Source: Alphaproteobacteria bacterium (GTDB lineage Bacteria; Pseudomonadota; Alphaproteobacteria; Rhodospirillales; Rhodospirillaceae). Taken from it: DNA of 64,000 nt. The notes beneath the pieces are model-generated. The model was not told the origin of the DNA. It did not search any database and worked only from the letters and a program-made list of their open reading frames with translations. Of this stretch, positions 9,115 to 16,394 are shown piece by piece. The DNA lies in NCBI GenBank assembly GCA_003246625.1, contig QJZR01000009.1:1-64000 (forward strand), read 5' to 3'. Made by a program: the position numbers and the translations under genes. Within the stretch, counting starts at the first letter, position 1, and every line of letters starts with the position of its first letter.

Positions 9115-9537
9115 ATGTCCGGCACGTCCAATGAAAAACCGCAGAAAGACGACGTGATGAAGATGGCGGTGGACATTGTCTCGGCATACGTCAGCAACAA
9201 TCCATTGCCATCGGCGCAGATCACCGAGGTCATCCGCTCCGTTTACGGCACTCTCGACATCCTGAGCGGCAGTGGCGTGGAAACGCACGAGGAAGCGCTG
9301 AAGCCGGCGGTTCCGATCAAAAAATCCGTGACCCCGGATTATCTGATCTGCCTGGAAGACGGGAAGAAGCTGAAGATGCTGAAGCGCCATCTGCGCACCA
9401 ACTACGGAATGACTCCCGACGAATACAAGGCGAAGTGGGGTCTCCCCGCCGATTATCCGATCGTCGCCCCGAACTATGCTTCCCAGCGCTCGGAGTTTGC
9501 CAAGAAAATCGGCCTTGGCCGTAAGAGCAAGGGCTGA
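9115..9537 (+). CDS. MucR/Ros-family transcriptional regulator
   Basis: This 140-residue protein has the MucR/Ros arrangement: an N-terminal helical oligomerisation part (VDIVSAYVSNNPLP), then the DNA-binding domain VPIKKSVTPDYLICLEDGKK, LKMLKRHLRTNYGMTPDEY and KAKWGLPADYPIVAPNYA. Family members are global regulators of exopolysaccharide, motility and the cell cycle. The Cys2His2 zinc site is only partly kept: the second Cys is Asp (CLED) and the last His is replaced (RTNYG), a pattern known in zinc-dispensable Ros homologues. The ATG at 9115 has GGAG 10 bp upstream; an ATG at 9067 would add 16 atypical residues. It is monocistronic and convergent with the next gene. Confidence 0.88.
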   Translation: MSGTSNEKPQKDDVMKMAVDIVSAYVSNNPLPSAQITEVIRSVYGTLDILSGSGVETHEEALKPAVPIKKSVTPDYLICLEDGKKLKMLKRHLRTNYGMTPDEYKAKWGLPADYPIVAPNYASQRSEFAKKIGLGRKSKG

Positions 9538-9575
9538 ACGCGGGTTTCGCTGCAAGAACGAAATTCATTCCGGGG

Positions 9576-9600
9576 GGCGGCGGGCGAAAGCCTCGCCGCC
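9576..9600. terminator. GC-rich hairpin with GAAA loop between convergent genes
   Basis: GGCGGCGGGC, GAAA, then GCC-T-CGCCGCC forms a strong stem with one bulge and a GAAA tetraloop. It lies between the MucR stop (9537) and the convergent small gene stop (9601). It has no U-tract, so a bidirectional transcript-end structure is inferred, not shown. Confidence 0.4.
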
Positions 9601-9795
9601 TCAGTCGTTTTCGCCGGACCGAAGGGCTTTCTTAGCGAGCACGTGGCGCAGTTTGCGCAGAGCCGCCTGTTCCAGCGAAAAGCGAGTCAGGCGGACGCTG
9701 CCGACGATCGTCGCCTCGACCCCCGAGATCGGATCGATCGCGGTGACCTTGACGCTGTTGCCGACGCGGACGAACTCAAACAGGACTTCCGCCAT
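9601..9795 (-). CDS. Small conserved alphaproteobacterial protein of unknown function
   Basis: A 64-residue protein beginning MAEVLFEFVRVGNSVKVTAI, followed by DPISGVEATIVGSV and a basic helix (ALRKLRHVLAKK). It resembles short uncharacterised proteins I associate with DUF6898 in Rhodospirillales (from memory, not searched). The ATG at 9795 has GGAGGG 8 bp upstream; the GTG at 9804 is too close to that site. The start lies 20 bp inside the end of the upstream enoyl-CoA-hydratase-like gene, so the two are co-translated. No signal peptide or membrane segment is seen, and no function can be assigned. Confidence 0.72.
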   Translation of the reverse strand: MAEVLFEFVRVGNSVKVTAIDPISGVEATIVGSVRLTRFSLEQAALRKLRHVLAKKALRSGEND

Positions 9796-10867
9796 CGTCC
9801 ACACCCTCCGCCATCGTCACGCCCAACGGCGCCGCGGCGAAAAAACCGTCGAGCATATCCCGCCCGACGCAGCCGATGTCGCCGGGAAGCCAGGCCGGGG
9901 GATCGACGGGATCGATCAACCGGGCCCGGATTCCTTCATAGAAATCGGTGCGGACGAGAAACCGTTCCGCCAGACGATCTTCCAGGTCCAGGCACTCCTC
10001 GACGCCGAGGTCGCGCCCCCGGCGAAGGCCCTCGAAGGCGGCGCACAGGCTAGCCGGACAATTCCGCGCCAACGCATCCCGCGCGGTTTCGGCGTCCGCC
10101 CCCTCCTCCTTCGCCAGAACAGCGAAGACGCGCTCGACTCCCGGTTGCGCGAAGGCTCCGGCCAGCGCCGCAATCGCGGGAAGCGACGTCGCGGGCGGCG
10201 CTTCGGCGCGGAAGGATTGGAGAATCCGTTTCAAGGCGGCGGGAGAGGCGTCCTCCGCCGCCGCCAGGGTCTCCATCAGGGCGGGCAGGCATGCCGACGG
10301 CACGAAATCGGTAATCAGGTCGAAGGCGGCGGCATCCCCCGCCCCGATGCTTCGGCCGGTCAGGGCCAGATACTCGCCGATTCCGGCCTCGGCCCGAGAC
10401 AAGGCCCACAGCGCCCCGCCCTCCGGCACGAAACCGATACCGCACCCCGGCACCGAGAAACGATAGGCCTCGGTCGCCACGCGGAAACGCGGCAACAACG
10501 CGAAACCGGGACCGGCACCGACGGTCAGACCGTCCAGCAACGCAATCACCGGCTTGCGGCATAACGCGAGACGCCGGTTCAACCGGCCGCAGGTTTCGAT
10601 GAAGCGGCGGGAATAATCGGATTTTCCCTGGACCCGAGCCTCGTAGACCGATTGCAGGTCGCCGCCCGCGCAAAACCCCCGTCCAGCGGCGCGGAACAGG
10701 ATGGCGTCCACGTCCGCCTGTCGCTCCCAGGCGGCCATCGCGGCGTCAATCGCCTCGACATCCCCCTGGGTCAAGGCATGCCATGTCTGCGGCCGGTTGA
10801 AGGTCACCACCCCCACGCGCCCGCGCCGCGCAAAAGCCGGACTCGACGACATCGACTGCTGCGCCAT
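9776..10867 (-). CDS. Enoyl-CoA hydratase/isomerase-family protein, 3-hydroxyisobutyryl-CoA hydrolase-like, altered active site
   Basis: The 363-residue protein has the crotonase fold with the long C-terminus of the HIBYL-CoA hydrolase branch: GFCAGGDLQSVYE (residues 64-76), KPVIALLDGLTVGAGPGFAL (105-124) and the region RFSVPGCGIGFVPEGG. In active HIBYL-CoA hydrolases this last stretch reads PETAIGxFPDVGG with catalytic Glu and Asp. Here the Glu is Gly141 and the Asp is Glu149, and the oxyanion loop GGG is GAG. Activity may therefore be changed or lost. ATG 10867 has an AGGAAAGG site. Its partner is the small overlapping gene downstream. A role in valine catabolism is possible but unproven. 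Confidence 0.8.
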   Translation of the reverse strand: MAQQSMSSSPAFARRGRVGVVTFNRPQTWHALTQGDVEAIDAAMAAWERQADVDAILFRAAGRGFCAGGDLQSVYEARVQGKSDYSRRFIETCGRLNRRLALCRKPVIALLDGLTVGAGPGFALLPRFRVATEAYRFSVPGCGIGFVPEGGALWALSRAEAGIGEYLALTGRSIGAGDAAAFDLITDFVPSACLPALMETLAAAEDASPAALKRILQSFRAEAPPATSLPAIAALAGAFAQPGVERVFAVLAKEEGADAETARDALARNCPASLCAAFEGLRRGRDLGVEECLDLEDRLAERFLVRTDFYEGIRARLIDPVDPPAWLPGDIGCVGRDMLDGFFAAAPLGVTMAEGVDDGGSPV

Positions 10868-10941
10868 TGCCTTTACCTTTCCTGAACTTGCGGACCTCGC
10901 GGCCACTATCGCAGGGAGGACCGGGTTTTGGAACGCGATAA

Positions 10942-10964
10942 TTCCACTTTACACGAATGTGGAA
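10942..10964. repeat. Inverted repeat upstream of metY
   Basis: TTCCAC and GTGGAA are separated by 11 bp in the AT-rich divergent spacer between the HIBCH-like gene and metY. It is placed 92 bp before the metY start and 75 bp before the HIBCH-like start, a fitting position for an operator. I could not match it to a SAM riboswitch consensus. Confidence 0.4.
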
Positions 10965-11055
10965 AATATTTTTCTACACATCAGCTCCCTCTTTTCGTTG
11001 ACGCGCGGCGCCGGGCATGCCCATATCGGCAGACGATCGTCAGGAGGACCTTGCC

Positions 11056-12348
11056 ATGACCCGCGCCCCGCTTCACCCCGAAACCATCGCCCTGCACGGG
11101 GGGTTCCGCAAGGACCCAGCCACCAACGCGGTCGCCGTGCCGATCTATCAGACGACCTCGTACCAGTTCGACAGCGCCGAACACGCCGCCAACCTGTTCG
11201 CCCTGAAGGAACTGGGCAACATCTATACCCGCCTGATGAACCCCACCCACGACGCGCTGGAAAAGCGCATCGCCGCCCTGGAGGGCGGCGCGGCGGCGCT
11301 GGCGGTGGCGTCCGGACAGGCGGCGGCGACCTATGCCATCCTCAACCTGGTTCAGGCGGGAGACAACTTCGTCACCTCCACCGACCTTTACGGCGGGACC
11401 TGGAATCTGTTCGCCAACACCTTCAAACAGATGGGGATCGAGGCCCGTTTCGTCGACCCGTCCGACCCCCAAGCCTTCGCCCGCGCCACCGACGAAAAGA
11501 CCCGCGCCTGGTACGCCGAAACCCTGCCCAATCCAAAATTGCAGGTCTTCCCCATCGCCGAGGTGGCGGCCCTCGGCCGGTCGCTCGGCGTGCCGCTGAT
11601 CGTCGACAACACCGCGGCGCCGCTGATCTGCCGTCCGCTCGACCACGGGGCGGCGGCGGTGATCTATTCCAGCACCAAATACATCGGCGGCCATGGCACC
11701 GCGATCGGCGGCCTGGTGATCGACGGCGGCACCTTCGACTGGGCGGCGCATGCCGAACGCTTCCCTTTGCTCACCCAGCCCGATCCCAGCTATCACGGCG
11801 CGGTGTGGACCGAGGCGGCGAAGCCGATGGGACCGATCGCCTATATCCTGAAAATGCGCCTGACCCTGCTGCGCGATCTTGGCGCCGCGACCACCCCGTT
11901 CAACGCCTTCCTGCACATTCAGGGGCTGGAGACCCTGCCCCTGCGCATGCGCGCCCATTGCGACAACGCGGTCAAGGTGGCGGCCTTTCTGGCCCGGCAC
12001 CCCAAGGTGGCGAAGGTGATCCACCCCAGCCTGCAAACCGGCGAGGCGCGCGCTCGCGCCGATGCCCACCTGAAGGGCGGCTACGGCGCGCTTATGGGCT
12101 TCGAACTGAAGGGCGGCCGGGAAGCCGGGCGTGCCTTCATCGACGCGTTGGAACTGTTCTACCACGTCGCCAACATCGGCGACGCGCGCAGCCTGGCGAT
12201 CCATCCGGCCAGCACCACGCACTCGCAGCTGTCCGCGGAAGAGCAGCTTGCCACCGGCGTATCCGAGGGTTATGTACGCTTGTCGATCGGCATCGAGCAT
12301 ATCGACGACATCCTGGCCGATCTCGAACACGCGTTGGAGAAAGCATGA
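11056..12348 (+). CDS. metY: O-acetylhomoserine aminocarboxypropyltransferase / sulfhydrylase (Cys/Met PLP family)
   Basis: PLP-dependent enzyme that makes homocysteine from O-acylhomoserine and sulfide. The 430 residues carry the family marks: VPIYQTTSYQFDSAEHAANL, GNIYTRLMNPTHDALEKRIA, VASGQAAATYAI, DNTAAPLICRPL, the PLP lysine in YSSTKYIGGHGTAIGG, and HVANIGDARSLAIHPASTTH. The ETLPNPKLQVFPI and IHPASTTHSQL regions favour MetY over cystathionine gamma-synthase. ATG 11056 follows AGGAGG; the earlier ATG at 11017 lacks such a site. The stop overlaps the hemB start (ATGA), so the two are translationally coupled. Confidence 0.92.
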   Translation: MTRAPLHPETIALHGGFRKDPATNAVAVPIYQTTSYQFDSAEHAANLFALKELGNIYTRLMNPTHDALEKRIAALEGGAAALAVASGQAAATYAILNLVQAGDNFVTSTDLYGGTWNLFANTFKQMGIEARFVDPSDPQAFARATDEKTRAWYAETLPNPKLQVFPIAEVAALGRSLGVPLIVDNTAAPLICRPLDHGAAAVIYSSTKYIGGHGTAIGGLVIDGGTFDWAAHAERFPLLTQPDPSYHGAVWTEAAKPMGPIAYILKMRLTLLRDLGAATTPFNAFLHIQGLETLPLRMRAHCDNAVKVAAFLARHPKVAKVIHPSLQTGEARARADAHLKGGYGALMGFELKGGREAGRAFIDALELFYHVANIGDARSLAIHPASTTHSQLSAEEQLATGVSEGYVRLSIGIEHIDDILADLEHALEKA

Positions 12349-13349
12349 CCCCAGCATCGATTCCGGGGGCTTTTCCGCTCACCCGGATGCGCCGCAACCG
12401 GAGGCACGGCTGGCTGCGCCGCCTGGTTTCCGAGAACACCCTGTCCGCCGCCGACCTGATCTGGCCGATGTTCGTCTGCGACCGGCCCGCCGATTGCGCG
12501 GAAATCCCGACCATGCCGGGCGTGACGCGATACGACGTCGCGGGCGCGGTCGCCGCGGCGGGACGCGCCCAGGCTCTGGGGATTCCGGCGATCTGCCTGT
12601 TCCCCTCGATCGATCCGGCGCTCAAGACTCCCGACGCGCGCGAAGCCGCCAACCCCGACAATCTGGTCTGCCGCACGGTGCGCGCGATCAAGGCGGCGCA
12701 CCCCGACCTCGGCGTGATCTGCGACGTGGCCCTGGACCCCTTCAACAGCGACGGCCACGACGGCATCGTCCGCGACGATTACGTGGTCAACGACGAAAGC
12801 GTCGAGATGCTGGTGCGCCAGGCCCTGGTCCAGGCCGAGGCCGGATGCGACATCGTCGCCCCCTCGGACATGATGGACGGCCGCGTCCGCGCCATCCGCC
12901 AGGCCCTGGACGCCGCCGGTCTGATCGACGTCGGCATCCTTTCCTACGCCGCGAAGTACGCCTCGGCCTTCTATGGTCCGTTCCGCGACGCGGTGGGCTC
13001 GGGCGGCATGCTCAAGGGCGACAAGAAAACCTATCAGATGGACCCCGCCAATACCGACGAGGCGATGCGCGAAGTGGCGATCGACATCGCCGAGGGCGCC
13101 GACATGGTGATGGTGAAGCCGGGCATGCCCTATCTGGACGTTCTCTCCCGCGTCAAGCAGACCTTCGGCCTGCCCACCGTGACCTATCAGGTCAGCGGCG
13201 AATACGCGATGCTGCGCGTCGCCTCCGACGCCGGATGCTTCGACTACCGCAAGATCGTCCTGGAAAGCCTGATGGCGTTCAAGCGTGCCGGAGCGGACGC
13301 GATCATCACCTATTTCGCCTGCGAGGCCGCCGCCTGGCTTAAGGAATGA
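12345..13349 (+). CDS. hemB: Delta-aminolevulinic acid dehydratase (porphobilinogen synthase)
   Basis: HemB joins two 5-aminolevulinates into porphobilinogen for haem, sirohaem and bacteriochlorophyll. The 334 residues include MFVCDRPADC, ICLFPSIDPALK, the two active-site lysines in LSYAAKYASAFYGPFR and DMVMVKPGMPYLD, and TYQVSGEYAML. In place of the zinc Cys triad it reads ICDVALDPFNSDGHDG, the Asp-rich, Mg-type site usual in alphaproteobacteria. It overlaps metY by 4 bp and is followed by a hairpin terminator, so metY-hemB is a two-gene unit. Sirohaem demand in sulfur assimilation may explain the pairing (inference). Confidence 0.97.
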   Translation: MTPASIPGAFPLTRMRRNRRHGWLRRLVSENTLSAADLIWPMFVCDRPADCAEIPTMPGVTRYDVAGAVAAAGRAQALGIPAICLFPSIDPALKTPDAREAANPDNLVCRTVRAIKAAHPDLGVICDVALDPFNSDGHDGIVRDDYVVNDESVEMLVRQALVQAEAGCDIVAPSDMMDGRVRAIRQALDAAGLIDVGILSYAAKYASAFYGPFRDAVGSGGMLKGDKKTYQMDPANTDEAMREVAIDIAEGADMVMVKPGMPYLDVLSRVKQTFGLPTVTYQVSGEYAMLRVASDAGCFDYRKIVLESLMAFKRAGADAIITYFACEAAAWLKE

Positions 13350-13353
13350 CGCC

Positions 13354-13383
13354 GTGCGGCGTCCCCGACGCCGCACGAATTTT
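13354..13383 (+). terminator. Intrinsic terminator after hemB
   Basis: GTGCGGCGTC, a CCC loop and GACGCCGCAC form a perfect 10-bp stem followed by GAATTTT. It begins 4 bp after the hemB stop and ends the metY-hemB transcript before motA. Confidence 0.8.
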
Positions 13384-13544
13384 GCCTCCCAGCCCCCTCT
13401 TGTATCGGTGCAACTTGCAACGATCTCAAGGGAATTGACGGTTTTTTCGTCCATTTCCTTGACTTCGCTAAGGGCAGTTGGCGATAAACATACGTGTTGC
13501 CCGAGTCGGCGTCGCATCGTCCCGGGCGGGGCTCGAGGGAAAAT

Positions 13545-14411
13545 ATGTTCGTCATTATCGGCTTCGTGACGGTGATCGGGTGCGTTCTCGGCGGCTATTT
13601 GATGGTCGGCGGCCACCTGAGCGTTCTGGCACAACCTTCCGAATTCATCATCATCTTCGGCGCTGCCCTGGGTTCGTTCTTCGTCGGCAACCCGAAAAGC
13701 GTCATCGGTGGCGCGGCGAAATGTTTCGGCACCCTGCTCAAGGGATCCCGCCACAACAAGAAGACCTACCTCGAAACCCTGTGCATGCTCTATCAGGTGT
13801 TCCGGCTGGCCAAAACCAAGGGCGACTTGGCCCTGGAAAGCCACGTCGAAAAGCCCGAGGAAAGCCCGATCTTTTCCGCCTACCCCTCCTTCGTCAAGGA
13901 CCACCACTCCGTCGCCTTCCTGTGCGACTACCTGCGTCTGCTGACCCTGGGCACCAACAACGCCAACGAGGTGGAAACCATCATCGAGGCGGAGATCGAG
14001 GCGCATCACCACGAATTGACCGAGGTTTCCGGCGCCATCACCAACATCGCCGACGGCACCCCGGCGCTCGGCATCGTCGCCGCCGTGCTGGGCGTGATTC
14101 ACACCATGGGATCGATCAACGAGCCGCCGGAAGTGCTGGGCCACCTGATCGGCGGCGCCCTGGTCGGCACCTTCGCGGGCGTTCTGATCTCCTATGGCTT
14201 CGTCGGCCCGATCGGCCGCGCCCTGGAAATCACCTATGGCAGCGAAACCGATTACCTGAAGTGCATGCGCACGGGGATTCTGGCGCACATGCAAGGCTAT
14301 GCGCCGCAAGTTTCGGTGGAATTCGCCCGCAAGATTCTTCCGCCGCACGTCCGGCCCAGCTTCCAAGAGGTCGAGGAAGCGGTCAGCAACGCCGGTTCCG
14401 AGGCGTCCTAA
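13545..14411 (+). CDS. motA: Flagellar motor stator protein MotA
   Basis: MotA and MotB form the ion-conducting stator that drives the flagellar rotor. The 288 residues begin MFVIIGFVTVIGCVLGGYLM and keep the four-helix MotA topology, with a cytoplasmic loop between helices 2 and 3. The conserved prolines are visible in TPALGIVAAVLGVIH and in YGFVGPIGRALE. ATG 13545 follows GAGGGAAAAT; the longer frame from 13494 has no site. It is 54 bp from motB. The pair stands alone, outside a flagellar cluster, but a FliL-like gene is elsewhere in the window. Proton versus sodium use was not judged. Confidence 0.95.
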   Translation: MFVIIGFVTVIGCVLGGYLMVGGHLSVLAQPSEFIIIFGAALGSFFVGNPKSVIGGAAKCFGTLLKGSRHNKKTYLETLCMLYQVFRLAKTKGDLALESHVEKPEESPIFSAYPSFVKDHHSVAFLCDYLRLLTLGTNNANEVETIIEAEIEAHHHELTEVSGAITNIADGTPALGIVAAVLGVIHTMGSINEPPEVLGHLIGGALVGTFAGVLISYGFVGPIGRALEITYGSETDYLKCMRTGILAHMQGYAPQVSVEFARKILPPHVRPSFQEVEEAVSNAGSEAS

Positions 14412-14465
14412 CCCTCCCCTGCCGCGCCGTCCCGTTCCGGCGGCGTGGAACCCATCGAGGACCGC

Positions 14466-15383
14466 ATGGCGGAAGACGGCAAAAAAGCACCCATCATCAA
14501 GAAGGTCATCAAGAAGGGGGGCCACGGCCACCACGGCGGCGCCTGGAAAATCGCCTACGCCGACTTCATGACCGCGATGATGGCCTTCTTCCTGTTGATG
14601 TGGCTGCTCAACTCGATGAGCGAGAAGCAGTTGATGGGCATCGCCGACTATTTCGCCCCGACCTCCGCCTCGATCAGCAAAAGCGGCGCGGGCGGCATGC
14701 TCGGCGGCAAGGTGATCGGCGAAGGCGTACTGTCCAGCAACAACAGCTCGGCCGCGTTCAATCCCAACCTGCCGCCGCCGACCTTCAACAACGGCGAAAC
14801 CGACAGTCCCGAGGACATGGACGCGGACGCCTTAAAGAAGGCGCAGGAAGAGCAGGAACAAAAGCAGTTCGAGCAGACGGCCGAGGAAATCCGCAACGCC
14901 GTGGGCGGCGTGTCCGAGTTGCAGCAACTGGCGAAGAACCTTTTGATCGACAACACGCCGGAAGGCCTGCGCATCCAGATCGTCGATCAGGACGGCACCG
15001 CGATGTTCCCCTCCGGTTCCAGCCGGATGAATCCCAACATGCGCAAGTTGTTGGGAATGGTCGCGCAGGCGATCAAGGGGCTGCCGAAGAAGGTCGCCAT
15101 CGCCGGCCACACGGATTCGACCAAGTACGCCGACCCCAACGGCTACGGCAACTGGGAACTTTCCTCCGACCGCGCCCTGGCCTCGCGCCGGGTTCTGGTG
15201 GAGATGGGCTTCCCCGCCGCGCAGGTACAGCGGGTGGTCGGCCGCGCCGACACCGACCCCCTGATCACGTCCGACATCAACAGTCCGCAGAACCGGCGCA
15301 TCAGCATCGTGCTCTTGCGCGACAACATCGCCAACGCCGAAAAAGAGCGGGCGACGCCGCAAACCCTGGGCATCTCGAAATAG
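14466..15383 (+). CDS. motB: Flagellar motor stator protein MotB
   Basis: This 305-residue protein has a short basic cytoplasmic N-terminus (APIIKKVIKKGGHGHHGG), then a single membrane helix with the ion-carrying aspartate in YADFMTAMMAFFLLMWLL. A linker with a helical stretch rich in Gln/Glu follows (residues 120-150). The OmpA-like peptidoglycan-binding domain ends the protein (AIAGHTDSTKYAD, WELSSDRALASRRVL, NRRISIVLL). The ATG at 14466 has GAGGA 4-5 bp upstream; the GTG at 14445 has none. It follows motA by 54 bp. It anchors the stator to the wall while the Asp relays ions. Confidence 0.95.
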   Translation: MAEDGKKAPIIKKVIKKGGHGHHGGAWKIAYADFMTAMMAFFLLMWLLNSMSEKQLMGIADYFAPTSASISKSGAGGMLGGKVIGEGVLSSNNSSAAFNPNLPPPTFNNGETDSPEDMDADALKKAQEEQEQKQFEQTAEEIRNAVGGVSELQQLAKNLLIDNTPEGLRIQIVDQDGTAMFPSGSSRMNPNMRKLLGMVAQAIKGLPKKVAIAGHTDSTKYADPNGYGNWELSSDRALASRRVLVEMGFPAAQVQRVVGRADTDPLITSDINSPQNRRISIVLLRDNIANAEKERATPQTLGISK

Positions 15384-15423
15384 CCCGGGGGTTTGCCGAA
15401 CCGAGGCCGCGGGAGGCCGAGGA

Positions 15424-16176
15424 ATGAAAAGCTATCGCACCGACGGCTTCGTGTTCCATACGACGGCGCCCGCGCCCTGCCCGTACCTGCCCGACCGCCT
15501 GGAGCGCAAGGTGGTTACCGAACTCAGCCAGGGCGACGCCTCGCGCTTTCACGAGGTCTTGTCGCGTTCGGGCTTCCGGCGCAGCCACGCCATCGCCTAT
15601 GCTCCCGCCTGTCCCGATTGTCAGGCCTGCGTCCCGGTGCGCATCGACGTCGAGAACTTCGTCGAAACCCGGGCCTTCCGGCGGGTGCGCCGAGCCAACC
15701 GGGAGCTTTCCGCCGCGCCCTGCCCGCCCCTGGCGACCGGCGAGCAGCACCGCCTGTTCGTCGCCTATCAGGAAGCCCGGCACGCGGGCGGCGACATGGC
15801 GGCGATGAGCTTCCACGAATTCCGTTCGATGATCGAGGACACGCCGATCCACTCCCTGGTCTACGAGTTCCGGGACGCGCGGGAAGAATTGGCCGCCGCG
15901 GTGCTGACCGACGTGATGACCGACGGATTGTCCGCGGTGTATTCGTTCTTCCGGCCGGACATGCGGAAGCGCAGCCTGGGCAGCTTCATCATCCTCAGGT
16001 TGATCGACGTCTGCCGCGAACTGGACCTGCCGTACCTCTATCTCGGCTATTGGATCGCCGGCAGCCGCAAGATGGCCTACAAAAGCCGTTTCCATCCACT
16101 GGAAGGCCTGGACATCGCTGGCTGGCACCGCATCGCCATGGAAACGGCACCGGACGAAACCGGTTCCTCGCGCTGA
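15424..16176 (+). CDS. bpt: Aspartate/glutamate leucyltransferase (N-end rule, Bpt type)
   Basis: Bpt adds leucine from Leu-tRNA to N-terminal Asp or Glu, marking proteins for ClpS/ClpAP. The 250-residue protein shows the family features: CPYLPDRLERKVVTELS, SGFRRSHAIAYAPAC followed by the Cys-rich PDCQACVPVRI, then the GNAT-like C-terminal part (DVMTDGLSAVYSFFRPDMR, LGSFIILRLIDVCREL, LGYWIAGSRKMAYKSRFHPLE). It is often annotated arginyl-tRNA-protein transferase because of ATE homology; the length and N-terminus favour Bpt. It begins 40 bp after motB, perhaps on the same transcript. Confidence 0.93.
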   Translation: MKSYRTDGFVFHTTAPAPCPYLPDRLERKVVTELSQGDASRFHEVLSRSGFRRSHAIAYAPACPDCQACVPVRIDVENFVETRAFRRVRRANRELSAAPCPPLATGEQHRLFVAYQEARHAGGDMAAMSFHEFRSMIEDTPIHSLVYEFRDAREELAAAVLTDVMTDGLSAVYSFFRPDMRKRSLGSFIILRLIDVCRELDLPYLYLGYWIAGSRKMAYKSRFHPLEGLDIAGWHRIAMETAPDETGSSR

Positions 16177-16394
16177 TTTTTCGCCCTGTCGCGAATTTTC
16201 CCGCATGACGAATGCCGGAAAGCCGCTTTCTTCAGAAAAAACGAATGGACGGACGTTTTCCCCTCCACAACCCCCTGCGAATCCAGTATACGCGGCGCTG
16301 GGGTTGGGGGAGCCCCACACATCGAAAAGTGGCAAGAACGCGCGTCTTGGCGTAGAATCATCTGGAAGCATCCGCCGACGGAAAAACGAGAGAC

